Assembly: GCF_015709525.1 (NCBI RefSeq)
Contig: NZ_JADNRA010000028.1
Location: 1 to 64,000 of the forward strand
Direction of reading: 5' to 3'
Source of the DNA: Methylocystis sp. L43
GTDB lineage: Bacteria > Pseudomonadota > Alphaproteobacteria > Rhizobiales > Beijerinckiaceae
Length of the DNA: 64,000 nucleotides
Part shown: one piece after another, positions 1 through 9,233 of the stretch
Numbering within the stretch: the stretch's first letter is position 1
Layout: every line of letters starts with the position of its first letter
Translations under genes and position numbers: made by a program
The notes under the pieces: generated by a model
Seen by the model: the letters and a program-made list of their open reading frames with translations, nothing else
Databases searched by the model: none
What the model was told of the DNA's origin: nothing

Positions 1-1043
<1,043 letters not shown>

Positions 1044-1214
1044 TTTCACCTCCATGACGAGAGCCGCGGCGGGCCGGGCGTCGTCGCCAATATGTATGCA
1101 TCCCCCCGCCGGAGCCGTAGATGCCTCGACTAGCGCAGGATGAGATTAGAAGTAATCTAGGTCAGGATGGCGCAATAGCCAAACAGGCGTCATAATTCGC
1201 CAAAAGTTGAGCGG

Positions 1215-2681
1215 ATGAAAAAGATTGTCATCGCCGGCCTAAATGAATGCCTGGGCTCGGCTTTCTCGGGACTGACGGATGTTTTGACGCTCGCGCGGCG
1301 CGCCGTCGTTCGCGCCGCCGCGCCCGCTCAAAACGCCGAAAATCCTTTCTATGTCGTTACGGCAAGCGCGGACGGCGAGTCGATCCGCGATCGCGCGGGA
1401 GCGATCTTCCCCGTCGCGGCGCCATTCGAGGCCATTGCGACCTGCGACGCGATCATCGTGCCGAGTTTCTGGCCCGACGAGGACGGAAAGCCGCCGGACA
1501 TGTCGCGCTTTAGCGCGGCGGCCGCCTGGCTGCGGCGCCACCACGCGCGCGGGGCGCTGATCGCAGGGTGCGGATCGGGCGTTTTTCTTCTCGGCGAGGC
1601 GGGTCTCCTGGATGGCCGCCGCTGCACGACAAGCTGGTGGCATCATGAAGAATTGAAGCAGCGGTATGCGCGAATCGACGCAGCCTGGGGCGCGCGGCTG
1701 ATCGAGGACCGTCGAGTGGTCTCCGCCGCTGGCCCGCTGTCGTGGATCGACGTCGCTCTGCATGTCGTTCGCGCGCTTTGCGGAGTCGATGCGGCGCGAA
1801 TTGCGGCGGATGTCACCCTGGGCGAGGCGGCGCCCGTCAAAGGCGCGCAGCGCGGCCAGACCGTCTACAACGCCGCGGCGCTGAACGAAGGCGCCGGCGC
1901 CTTTCTGACCGACGCCGAGCGAATCATCCGGCAATCCGATGCGGCGATGAGCGCTCAGGAGCTGGCGCGGGCTCTTTCGACGTCCGAGCGAACGCTGCAT
2001 CGCAGGCTCAAACTGGCCTCCGGAGAGTCGCCCAAGACCTTCATCGATCGGATACGGGTCGAGACCGCGCGCATGTTGCTGGAAACCAGCGCCAAGCCGG
2101 TCAAGGAACTCGCCGCCAGCGCCGGCTTCGCCGACGAGGCGAGTTTTCGGCGCGCGTTCCGGCGTTTCGCCGGCATGGCGCCGAGCGCCTATCGGGTGTG
2201 GGCGCGCGCCAGAAGCCAGAACAAAGGCCAGCTTTTCGCATTACGCAAGGAAGCGGAAATCATTCCGAAAATGCTGACGACCATTTTCGACGCCTGCGTC
2301 AATGGCGTCACGCTCGCAGACCCCGAACTCGAAGATTCGCCGATCATTTACGCCAATCGACCGTTTATGCGAATCACCGGCTATGAACTCGACGAGATTA
2401 TCGGACGCAACTGCCGCTTTCTTCAGGGCGGCGACCGCGACCAAGAGGGAAGACTGCGGCTGCGCGAAGCGATCCGCAATCGAGAACAGATCGAAGTCAC
2501 GCTGCGCAATTATCGCAAGGATGGCGCGCTCTTTCATAACACGCTCAACATCACGCCTCTGTTCGACGCCGACGGCCGCCTCCTCTATTTCCTCGGCGTG
2601 CAATATGACGTCAGCACTCAGGTGCAGGCCGAGCTGGAAATCGGCGACCTTAAAGCGAAGCTTATGTCTTTGACGGATTAA
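1215..2681 (+). CDS. DJ-1/PfpI-AraC transcriptional regulator with C-terminal LOV photosensory domain
   Basis: Predicted DNA-binding regulator of 488 residues with three modules. Residues 1-185 are a GATase1/DJ-1-like domain as in GlxA/FtrA regulators, with a nucleophile-elbow cysteine in AGCGSG (C119). Residues about 235-332 are the AraC double helix-turn-helix. Residues about 355-470 are a LOV domain. The LOV core GRNCRFLQG carries C400, the residue that forms the flavin adduct in this family. R401, Q404, R417, N432, N442 and Q463 sit at exactly the offsets of the flavin contacts in oat phototropin LOV2. A short helix (VQAELEIGDLKAKL) follows the LOV core and could be a signalling helix. 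Seen: domains and residues. Known: such LOV domains bind FMN and respond to blue light. Inferred: light controls DNA binding by the AraC part. The target genes are unknown; the ftsH promoter and the nearby quorum-sensing genes are candidates. LOV domains fused C-terminally to an AraC regulator are unusual in my experience. Confidence 0.9.
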   Translation: MKKIVIAGLNECLGSAFSGLTDVLTLARRAVVRAAAPAQNAENPFYVVTASADGESIRDRAGAIFPVAAPFEAIATCDAIIVPSFWPDEDGKPPDMSRFSAAAAWLRRHHARGALIAGCGSGVFLLGEAGLLDGRRCTTSWWHHEELKQRYARIDAAWGARLIEDRRVVSAAGPLSWIDVALHVVRALCGVDAARIAADVTLGEAAPVKGAQRGQTVYNAAALNEGAGAFLTDAERIIRQSDAAMSAQELARALSTSERTLHRRLKLASGESPKTFIDRIRVETARMLLETSAKPVKELAASAGFADEASFRRAFRRFAGMAPSAYRVWARARSQNKGQLFALRKEAEIIPKMLTTIFDACVNGVTLADPELEDSPIIYANRPFMRITGYELDEIIGRNCRFLQGGDRDQEGRLRLREAIRNREQIEVTLRNYRKDGALFHNTLNITPLFDADGRLLYFLGVQYDVSTQVQAELEIGDLKAKLMSLTD

Positions 2682-2911
2682 TCGTCATTGCGGCGCACTG
2701 ACGCTGAAGCCCAGCCGACTAACCGTTGTTTAAGCCGGGATTACGGGCTGCAAGCCGAATCAGCGCGGCGCTCTTTTGAGCGGTGTGGCAGGTGCATCGC
2801 AAAACCTTTTCCTACTTGGCATATTTCTAAGTCGGTGCGCTAATTTGTCGCGCCTGCCTCAGATGCGGCTCTTCGTTTCCTCAATGGGCAGCGAGCCACA
2901 GGACAAACGCC
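2682..2911. other. Intergenic stretch downstream of the LOV regulator
   Basis: No convincing gene is visible here. A frame from 2776 (96 codons) crosses the stretch but has no recognisable domain and overlaps the better small-peptide candidate in another frame. AT-richer sequence at 2813-2850 (TTGGCA followed by TAATTT at a long spacing) could hold a promoter for the peptide, but the match is weak. Confidence 0.3.
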
Positions 2912-2995
2912 ATGAACGCGATCTCTGCGATTCTCTCAATTTTCGCCGCCGCCGCCGCTATCACGCTTGCGATCACAGCCTTCGTGAACGCCTGA
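2912..2995 (+). CDS. Possible 27-residue hydrophobic membrane peptide
   Basis: A short frame begins ATG AAC GCG and ends TGA, encoding a peptide that starts MNAISAILSIF and ends ITAFVNA. It is almost wholly hydrophobic and could form one membrane helix, with no charged residue anywhere. A weak GGAC sits about 8 bases upstream. It lies between the LOV regulator and the quorum-sensing genes. No function is assigned. It could be a small membrane peptide, a type I toxin-like peptide or chance coding in GC-rich DNA; composition and clean ends favour a real peptide slightly. Confidence 0.4.
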   Translation: MNAISAILSIFAAAAAITLAITAFVNA

Positions 2996-3105
2996 CAAAT
3001 CGCGCGCGCACATACGAAGAAGCGTCGCTCGCCGCCCCGCGGCGAGACGCCGACGCCCCGCATTAGTCTATTTCCCTTGGATCGCTCGCCCGCGAGACGT
3101 TGTGC

Positions 3106-3759
3106 TCATGACCGGCAGCCCGTCTGGCGTAGTTTTTCTAGATCGGCAAGATTGATCGGCGGCGCCGTGGCGCCGGCGAGACTTTTGAACGGCGCGTTCA
3201 TCGCAGCGCCGACCTCATAAAGCACAGCGCACATGTCGGCGCCGTCGATGCGCATGGACCGCGCTAATGTTTCGCCTGCGCAACCGCGCTGCGACAGCAG
3301 GCGATGCATCGACCTGTCGAAAACGCCGATCACATGCGTCAGCGCGGCGGCTTCAGCGATTGCATTCAGCGCGACGCCGAGCTGACCGATGGTGCGATCG
3401 CTGGCGACATCCGTCGCGCGAAAATCTCCGGCGGCGCGGAGCGTCAAACGACTTGCTTCCCAAATCAGCGGGCTTTCGACGCGTATGCCATCCGGCGCCG
3501 CTCCCGCGAAGGCATCGTTCAACATCGTCACGCCGGCAGTCGGCAAAACCCGCAGCGCTCCCGCGACGCATTCCGTTTCGTCGAGGGCAAGTACGTAGAG
3601 CGGATCCAGCGAATCAAAATAGTCGACGACCGCCAGCCGATGAACAGCGCCGGACGGCCGACCGGCATGCGCGTGAGCAGCGCCGAGGCGCAGGCCATAC
3701 ATCTCGTCCATGAGTCGGGGAAAGAGCGCGCGCGATTCGCCAGGCAGCAGCGCGATCAT
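3106..3759 (-). CDS. Acyl-homoserine-lactone synthase, LuxI family (divergent)
   Basis: 217 residues. It should make an N-acyl-homoserine lactone signal from SAM and an acyl carrier (acyl-ACP or acyl-CoA). Compared with Vibrio LuxI, D46, D49, R70 (in LRVLPT), F84, E101 and R104 (WEASR) are conserved at the same numbers, and R24 matches R25. F29, W35 and E44 are not conserved (A, R and V here). The start codon overlaps the stop of the upstream luxR gene as ATGA, so the two are translationally coupled. The loss of three family residues suggests an unusual acyl group or altered kinetics; this is inference. The family assignment itself is firm. Confidence 0.85.
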   Translation of the reverse strand: MIALLPGESRALFPRLMDEMYGLRLGAAHAHAGRPSGAVHRLAVVDYFDSLDPLYVLALDETECVAGALRVLPTAGVTMLNDAFAGAAPDGIRVESPLIWEASRLTLRAAGDFRATDVASDRTIGQLGVALNAIAEAAALTHVIGVFDRSMHRLLSQRGCAGETLARSMRIDGADMCAVLYEVGAAMNAPFKSLAGATAPPINLADLEKLRQTGCRS

Positions 3760-4613
3760 CGCTCCCGCCGATCGACCGAAGAAAGGTCCGTAGGAGCGGA
3801 CTCGATCGCGGAACGCGGCCGTTCGACTCCGACGCGAATCAACCCTGTCTGGCAGGCTTCCTCAATCGCATCGTCGACGGAGGCGGCGTGAAGCCTGGCG
3901 CGCGCCGCTTCGAGCCAGAAGCGCACGGCAGTTGCACGAGCGCCGAGCGCGATTCCGATCTCATGATCGTCAATTCCTCGGGCCTTGAGGCGCAGGCAAG
4001 CCAACTCGCGATCCGACAGCCGAACGTCAACGTGGGATTCTCCTTTGAAAGCGTCTCGCACGCTGACGTGAAAGATCGCGCTCATGACCATGAGCCGGCG
4101 AATCAGGTCATGGCGCGGCGACAGCAGGGATGAAGCGTCTTCAGGGCAGCAGACGCTAAACAGCCCATATTCGCCGCTTCGGCCGCGCAGGGGAATGGAG
4201 ACGCCGTCGGCGCCGAGGTCGAGCTCCAGCGCCTCGCCCAGGAGTTTTCTAACGACCGGATCGTCGCGATCCAGCAGGCGCCAATCGATCGGCATGATCC
4301 CCCCGAAGCCCGCGCGTACGACGGGCTCGAGGTCGACACGGCGCGCCTGGACATGGGATTTTCGCCACGACGCCGCATGAGCGGCGGAGAGCAGAGGTCG
4401 GTCGGACAGGCCCGTCGGGACGTTGAAGGCGAGGTAAGCGACATTCGCGAGGCCTGTCGCCCGCAGGAACTCGCTGAGGAAGCTGTTGGGAATAGGGATT
4501 CTGTCGGCGCGCGTGAGCCGATCGATGAGATCGAAAACATCTTCGAAATACACGCGACGCCTGTGGCCGGAAACAATTATCAATTTGATACAGCGTCGCC
4601 CGAAGTGAGGCAA
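3756..4613 (-). CDS. LuxR-family quorum-sensing transcriptional regulator
   Basis: 285 residues. An N-terminal autoinducer-binding domain (about 22-180) is followed by a LuxR helix-turn-helix (about 198-258, LSDRELACLRLKARG through EEACQTGLI). In TraR/LuxR terms W57 (W83), P71 (P97) and W85 (W111) are kept. Y61 is H87 and D70, which holds the lactone amide, is E96. The protein probably binds the lactone made by the coupled synthase and regulates the pair itself. A 20-bp perfect palindrome lies 24 bases upstream of the start. A later GTG start (residue 14 or 21) cannot be excluded. The tail after the helix-turn-helix is longer than usual (about 27 residues). Confidence 0.88.
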   Translation of the reverse strand: MPHFGRRCIKLIIVSGHRRRVYFEDVFDLIDRLTRADRIPIPNSFLSEFLRATGLANVAYLAFNVPTGLSDRPLLSAAHAASWRKSHVQARRVDLEPVVRAGFGGIMPIDWRLLDRDDPVVRKLLGEALELDLGADGVSIPLRGRSGEYGLFSVCCPEDASSLLSPRHDLIRRLMVMSAIFHVSVRDAFKGESHVDVRLSDRELACLRLKARGIDDHEIGIALGARATAVRFWLEAARARLHAASVDDAIEEACQTGLIRVGVERPRSAIESAPTDLSSVDRRER

Positions 4614-4637
4614 TGCGCAGGCCGCGAAGATAGCAAA

Positions 4638-4657
4638 AGGGGGGCTTAAGCCCCCCT
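4638..4657. promoter_or_regulatory. 20-bp perfect palindrome upstream of luxR
   Basis: The sequence AGGGGGGCTTAAGCCCCCCT reads the same on both strands. Its length equals that of a lux box, and it sits 24 bases from the luxR start. It does not match the lux-box consensus. On the minus strand it is followed by TTTTGC, so it could instead be a terminator or attenuator hairpin with a TTAA loop. Confidence 0.45.
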
Positions 4658-4683
4658 GTAAGACGAAACGGGGCGTGAGCCCT

Positions 4684-4721
4684 TTCCAAAAGAAAGAGCC
4701 CGGCCGATCGGCCGGGCTCTT
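4684..4721 (-). terminator. Rho-independent terminator of the porin gene
   Basis: A 28-bp perfect palindrome at 4694-4721 (arm AAGAGCCCGGCCGA) is followed on the minus strand by TTTCTTTT. It lies 22 bases beyond the porin stop codon. It would insulate luxR from porin transcription. Confidence 0.85.
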
Positions 4722-4743
4722 ATATTTCGAACGTCAGGCTGGA

Positions 4744-5682
4744 TCAGTATTTCGCAACAATCGGGGCATTGCCCCAGTTGAAGTGATAGTTGACGCCAGC
4801 GCGCACAATGTTTCCGTTGAAGCGAGTCTGCGACTGCGAAACCACTCCGGCGACAACGCTACCCGGGAAGAGTGTATTGCCCAAGGTTGTCAAGAGGCCC
4901 GCCGAGTAGCTGACATTGCCGAGATCGTAATACAGATATTCGACCTTGGCGGACCAGTTCGGCATGAACATCCACTCAAGTCCGGCGCCCGCCGTCCAGC
5001 CGACGCGCGTGTCGGAAAAGGTTCCAGACGAGAAAGCAGAGCTAGCGAGACATCCCGCCGGGAACTGAGCGCAGTCATTGTTGAACTGCGCGATGCCGGT
5101 CGACACCGAGACGCCGCCATAGGCGAGACCGCCTGTGCCGTAAACAAGCATGGTCGGGGTGAAGAGCCAGCCGAGTCGGCCGCGAACCGTCCCGATATAG
5201 TCAAGACGCTTCGAGGTCGTGATCGCGGTCGTAACGATTTCGCTGGCGGCGATAAACGGAAATGCGCCCGCCGCGGTAACCGACGTCTTGTTGCTGTTGC
5301 TGCTGGCGACGCCTTGGATGTCAGCCTCGACGCCCGCGACAAGGCGGCCGCCCCAGAACTGCCAATTATAGCCAATCTGGCCGCCACCGATGAATCCGCT
5401 GGTGTTGCCCTGCGAAACGCCCGAAGCCCCGAGCGCGGAATACGCGGCATATAAATTGGCCGCGCCGACTCCGGGGAGGGAGGAAATCGGGGCTGACGAG
5501 GTCCAGATGTTGTTGCTGTTGCCCCATGTCCCGCCGGCGTTCAGACCGACGTAAAAGCCGCTCCACAGCGGGGGCGGCGGCAGCGGGGGCGGCGGAGGAG
5601 CCTTGTAGCTGGGAAGATCGGCCGCCAAAGCCGAGCCCGTCAGCGCAACCATAAGAGCGGCGACGGAAAGAGCTCTTTTCAT
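4744..5682 (-). CDS. Outer membrane beta-barrel protein (Omp25/31-like porin family)
   Basis: 312 residues from the ATG at 5682, which has GAGGA 6 bases upstream. The Sec signal peptide MKRALSVAALMVALTGSALA ends in an AxA-type cleavage site. A proline-rich linker (about residues 25-38) and an eight-strand-type barrel with WSGFYVGLNAGGTWG near its start follow. The barrel ends VNYHFNWGNAPIVAKY. Such proteins are abundant surface proteins in Hyphomicrobiales; the transport role is unproven. An in-frame extension to 5769 exists but would put the signal peptide inside the protein. The gene has its own strong terminator. Confidence 0.88.
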   Translation of the reverse strand: MKRALSVAALMVALTGSALAADLPSYKAPPPPPLPPPPLWSGFYVGLNAGGTWGNSNNIWTSSAPISSLPGVGAANLYAAYSALGASGVSQGNTSGFIGGGQIGYNWQFWGGRLVAGVEADIQGVASSNSNKTSVTAAGAFPFIAASEIVTTAITTSKRLDYIGTVRGRLGWLFTPTMLVYGTGGLAYGGVSVSTGIAQFNNDCAQFPAGCLASSAFSSGTFSDTRVGWTAGAGLEWMFMPNWSAKVEYLYYDLGNVSYSAGLLTTLGNTLFPGSVVAGVVSQSQTRFNGNIVRAGVNYHFNWGNAPIVAKY

Positions 5683-6091
5683 CTGTGTCCTCGTTGCTTG
5701 AGGCGGAAAATCTTCGCCCGATTGACTTGTTGAAACCTTCAGCGATCGCTCGCCATGCACTGCACTCAATCAGTCGAGGCCGCGCACAGTCAATGCAAAA
5801 GCCTCTGGTTTCACAGGCGCTCGGTTTGAATCTGGACGGGTGTGGCGCCGGCGCCACATCTCTCGCTCACGACAGAGGTTCGGCGACATGTAGACCGGTG
5901 ACGCCCACGGCGAATGGGTGGCCGTAAGCCGCGATTCCCCAACGACTAACAGCGCCAGGGGATATTCCCGTCGCGGCTCGAGCAGGGAGCAGCCGAGAAG
6001 GGTGATCGGCGCGCGCGAAAAGCGTAAAGCCTCGCCCTGCTATGAACGTGATTGAAGGCGATGGCTCACAGCAAGCAGGCTTTGAAAGCCG
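5683..6091. other. Intergenic stretch upstream of the porin
   Basis: No gene is supported. It must carry the porin promoter and untranslated leader. A TTGACT hexamer on the minus strand near 5785-5790, followed 17 bases later by ATTGAG, is a weak sigma-70-like candidate. The rest (5850-6091) shows nothing I recognise. Confidence 0.4.
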
Positions 6092-6643
6092 CTAACCATC
6101 GGCCAGGCGCGCGATCTCGGCGCGGCGCCAAACCTCTTTTGAGCCCTCCGCCGCCTTGTGCTCCAGCATCCGCGCGGCGACCAGATCGAGTGGTCCCACG
6201 GGACAAATTCCCATCCACTCGAGCCGCTGCGTGGGCGCAAGCGACCCCAGTACGCGCGAACAGCTCTTGCCGAAATGACGCAGAGGCAGAAGCAGGAGTT
6301 CGAGTTCCGCCGCATCCCTGTCCGGCGCTGTCCGAGCGCGCGCGACTAGCGGCGTTTGGGCGTCGATAACCCGGCGCATCGCCTCAGCCATCGCCTCCTG
6401 CCGCTGCGCTCGCCACCAATCAAGGAAACGGCGTCCCTTCTGCTCGCGCTGCCAGAGGGCGTTAACCCGAGCGCCACAGAGCCGGAGTGGCAGTCGACGC
6501 TCCGGGTCCACTTCGATGATGAATATGTCGGGCAGAATATGGCGAATCGCGACGGGATCGATTTCCGCTCGATCCGGCGCCGCCCGTTCTCCCTTCAATC
6601 GACCCCAATAGTCGTGAAGCTCCCTAGTGCCCGGTAATATCAT
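6092..6643 (-). CDS. PAS_5 family sensor-like protein
   Basis: 183 residues matching the stand-alone PAS_5 type common in alphaproteobacteria. It has the N-terminal pattern REL.DYW..LKGERAAPDRAEIDP, followed by a PAS fold (residues about 30-140) with the LRLCGARVNALW strand-helix segment. There is no output domain, so it probably works through a partner or as a small cytosolic sensor. Function unknown. It reads away from the rhomboid gene and is alone on its strand. Confidence 0.7.
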   Translation of the reverse strand: MILPGTRELHDYWGRLKGERAAPDRAEIDPVAIRHILPDIFIIEVDPERRLPLRLCGARVNALWQREQKGRRFLDWWRAQRQEAMAEAMRRVIDAQTPLVARARTAPDRDAAELELLLLPLRHFGKSCSRVLGSLAPTQRLEWMGICPVGPLDLVAARMLEHKAAEGSKEVWRRAEIARLADG

Positions 6644-6978
6644 TCAATTCCGCCCGACGCTCGCGCGCCCCCGCCCAGAATTGGGACGCCTGCCCCCGCC
6701 GCGTTCCAATTCTTGCTGAAGAGAGCAGCGATCGTGCCATCGGAGCGGCAACCTCCAGGATGGCGGAGATTACGACGGCCAGGACTCCGCAACCTATGAG
6801 TGAAACCAACAAGCTGAGCCGGGCGGAAGCTGTCTCGAGCGACCCGCTGGGCGCTCACGAATCAGCGCTTGCCCTCGCCGCCAGGCGCTTCAAATCGGGA
6901 CGCTGGCCGACGCCGGTCGCGCTAGATTAGCATTGAGGCTGCGCGGGCCCCTGCCCAGCAAAACGAACAGGAGCGAAC
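6644..6978. other. Intergenic region with two weak overlapping small-ORF candidates
   Basis: On the minus strand a TTG-started frame at 6624-6812 encodes 62 residues with a hydrophobic N-terminus and would overlap the PAS_5 start by 20 bases. On the plus strand, 6760-6930 encodes 56 residues ending FKSGRWPTPVALD. Neither has a good ribosome site, and at most one is likely real. The rhomboid promoter must also lie here. Confidence 0.25.
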
Positions 6979-7677
6979 GTGCCCGCAAGGCGAGAACGAA
7001 TTTTCAATCTCCCGACAGTGACCAAGACGCTGATCGTCGTACTGACGGCGACGCAGTTCGTCGTCGCGTACGGCCCTTTGGAATTCTCAAACTGGCTGAT
7101 ATCGACTTTCGCCTTCATCCCGGCGCGCGTGACGCTTGAAGGCGGCGCCGAATACGCCACCATGCTCACCTACTTTTTTTTACACGGCGACTGGACGCAT
7201 CTCATCGTGAATGCGTTAGCGCTTGCAGCATTCGGCACGCCGGTCGAACGTCGATTCGGTTCGGCGCGCTACCTCCTCTTTCTCGCCGCGAGCGCTTTCG
7301 CAGGCGCGTTGTTGTTTCTTGCGCTGCACCCTTACGAAATCGCCCCTGTCGTGGGCGCATCAGGCGCAATCTCAGGAACAATGGGGGCAATTGTGCGTTT
7401 CGCATTTACGCCAGGAGCGCGGCTGGCGGACAAGCGGCGCAGCCCCCGGGCGCCATATGACGAGGAATCGCATTCCACTTCGCTGTCGCAACTGCATTTG
7501 AACCGACAGGCGATGTTTTTCCTTGTCGCATGGTTAGCGGTGAACGTGCTTCTTGGCGCCTTTCCCCAGGCGGTCGGCGTGTCGAGCGCGATCGCATGGG
7601 AAGCGCACGTAGGAGGGTTTCTGTTCGGCCTGCTCTTTTTCAGCTTCTTCGATCGCGCGGGTCGGCATGCCCTTTAG
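6979..7677 (+). CDS. Rhomboid-family intramembrane serine protease
   Basis: 232 residues from a GTG start with AGGAGC upstream. About six membrane helices are visible. The catalytic serine is S128 in GASGAISG and the catalytic histidine H210 in EAHVGGFLFG. The HGDWTHLIVN segment (residues 69-78) is the conserved oxyanion-side loop. It cleaves membrane proteins within the bilayer; substrates are unknown. A charged cytosolic insertion (about residues 146-172) separates the serine helix from the next one. A CBS-domain gene follows after 60 bases and may be cotranscribed. Confidence 0.9.
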   Translation: MPARRERIFNLPTVTKTLIVVLTATQFVVAYGPLEFSNWLISTFAFIPARVTLEGGAEYATMLTYFFLHGDWTHLIVNALALAAFGTPVERRFGSARYLLFLAASAFAGALLFLALHPYEIAPVVGASGAISGTMGAIVRFAFTPGARLADKRRSPRAPYDEESHSTSLSQLHLNRQAMFFLVAWLAVNVLLGAFPQAVGVSSAIAWEAHVGGFLFGLLFFSFFDRAGRHAL

Positions 7678-7737
7678 TTCGCAGTAACGCCCGTCGGCTG
7701 GCGAGGGAGGCCGGTCGCGAGCGAAAAGGAGGGCCAG

Positions 7738-8169
7738 ATGACGATCTCGAACATACTCGCAGAGAAAGGAAGAGAGGTGGTGACTGCGAGCGCCGACACG
7801 ACGCTGCAGCAGGCCGCTCAGCTGATGATGCGCTATCGAATCGGCGCGCTCGTCATTCTGGACGACAGCGGCCGACTGGCCGGACTGATCGCTGAGCGCG
7901 ACATTGTGTCGGCGGTGGCGCTCGACGGGCCGGAGGCGCTGACGCAACGCATATCTGCGTATATGCAGCCCAGCCCTCAGCCGGCGAGAGAAGACGACGC
8001 CGTCGAGAACACGATGCGCGTGATGACCATCGAACGGCGCCGGCATATTCCCGTGATCCGGGAAACGCGCCTCGTCGGCCTCGTGTCGATCGGCGACGTG
8101 GTCAAATACCGCATTCGCGTCATCGAGGAAGAGCACCGATCGATGCGCGAATACATCGCCCAAGCCTAG
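7738..8169 (+). CDS. CBS-domain protein
   Basis: 143 residues consisting of two CBS motifs (about 7-62 and 75-133), the first with TLQQAAQLMMRYRIGALVILDD and the second with MTIERRRHIPVI. Stand-alone CBS pairs bind adenine nucleotides and act as energy sensors or regulatory subunits. The ribosome site GGAGGG lies 6 bases upstream. It is convergent with the patatin gene with an 8-base gap. The partner is unknown. Confidence 0.88.
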   Translation: MTISNILAEKGREVVTASADTTLQQAAQLMMRYRIGALVILDDSGRLAGLIAERDIVSAVALDGPEALTQRISAYMQPSPQPAREDDAVENTMRVMTIERRRHIPVIRETRLVGLVSIGDVVKYRIRVIEEEHRSMREYIAQA

Positions 8170-8177
8170 GGCCAAGC

Positions 8178-9233
8178 CTAAGGACCAGGCGGGGCCGAGA
8201 GCGGGATGTGGGCGAAGATGTTGGGCAGCGCGCGCTTCGTCGCCTCGCGCCCCACATGGATCAGCTGATCAGCCTTGTGGAAGTCGAACATGCCGACTTC
8301 CTCCAGCCGCGCGGTGATCGTCGCGTCGGGCGGGTCGCCAGCCAACCGCGAACGCAGGATGCGATCCTGGATGATGTTGAAGGCGTCGATCATCGCCGTG
8401 GCGACGTTCGGCGCATCGCCCGGCTGACGATCGAAATAGCGGGGCAGGAACCGATCGACGAAAGATGCGTCGGCCTTCTCCCCGAACGGCCCGGCCTCCG
8501 CGGCCTGATGCAGTGCAGTAGGATCGTCGCGGATGACGCGCGCGCGATACATCGTGTCGGCGGTGACGTTCACGGCGATCACATATTCCGCGCCGAGCGC
8601 GCGGCACACGGTGACCGGCACGGGATTGACCAGTGCGCCATCAAAGAGCCAGCGATCGCCAATACGCACCGGCTCGAAAACGCCCGGCAACGCGTAAGAT
8701 GCGCGGATGGCGAGCGATAGGGAGCCATGTTGCAGCCACACCTCGTGGCCCGTCCCAACCTGAGTCGCCACCGCCGCGAAGGGTATAGGCAGCTCCTCGA
8801 TCTCCACGTCTTCGAGCTCCTTCTCCAGAGCGGACCGCAGCCGTTCGCCAGTGATGAGGCTGGCGCCGGAGAAGGAGAGATCCATCAAGGTGAAGACGCG
8901 CCGCTTGGTCAGCGTGCGGGCAAAGGCTTCGATCTGATCAAGCTTGCCGGCGGCGTAGCATCCGGCGACCACCGCGCCGATCGATGTGCCTGCGATGACG
9001 TCCGGCTTGATGTCATGGGCGGCGAGCTCGCGCAGCACGCCGATGTGCGACCAGCCGCGCGCCGCGCCGGCGCCGAGCGCCAGCCCGATCGTCGGCTGAC
9101 CGCGTCTTTGCCGTTTGGCCTCGGTATCCGCCTTGCGTACGAGGGTCGTCGGAGGAGCTTGTGGTTCGTCCGTCATCGCGCCAGCCGCCTCGGCATCGGG
9201 AAGTTGAGGGTTGCGTGAGCGTAGCGATAACAT
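8178..9233 (-). CDS. Patatin-like phospholipase/esterase (RssA-like)
   Basis: 351 residues with the serine-aspartate dyad of patatins. S84 is in GTSIG, D198 in DGALVNP, and the glycine-rich oxyanion loop GAGAARG lies at 54-60. No signal peptide or membrane helix is seen, so it is probably cytoplasmic or peripheral. It hydrolyses acyl esters of lipids; the true substrate is unknown. The ATG at 9233 has GGAAGG upstream; an alternative ATG at 9176 would shorten it by 19 residues without touching the domain. It follows hisI on the same strand with a 115-base gap. Confidence 0.9.
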   Translation of the reverse strand: MLSLRSRNPQLPDAEAAGAMTDEPQAPPTTLVRKADTEAKRQRRGQPTIGLALGAGAARGWSHIGVLRELAAHDIKPDVIAGTSIGAVVAGCYAAGKLDQIEAFARTLTKRRVFTLMDLSFSGASLITGERLRSALEKELEDVEIEELPIPFAAVATQVGTGHEVWLQHGSLSLAIRASYALPGVFEPVRIGDRWLFDGALVNPVPVTVCRALGAEYVIAVNVTADTMYRARVIRDDPTALHQAAEAGPFGEKADASFVDRFLPRYFDRQPGDAPNVATAMIDAFNIIQDRILRSRLAGDPPDATITARLEEVGMFDFHKADQLIHVGREATKRALPNIFAHIPLSAPPGP

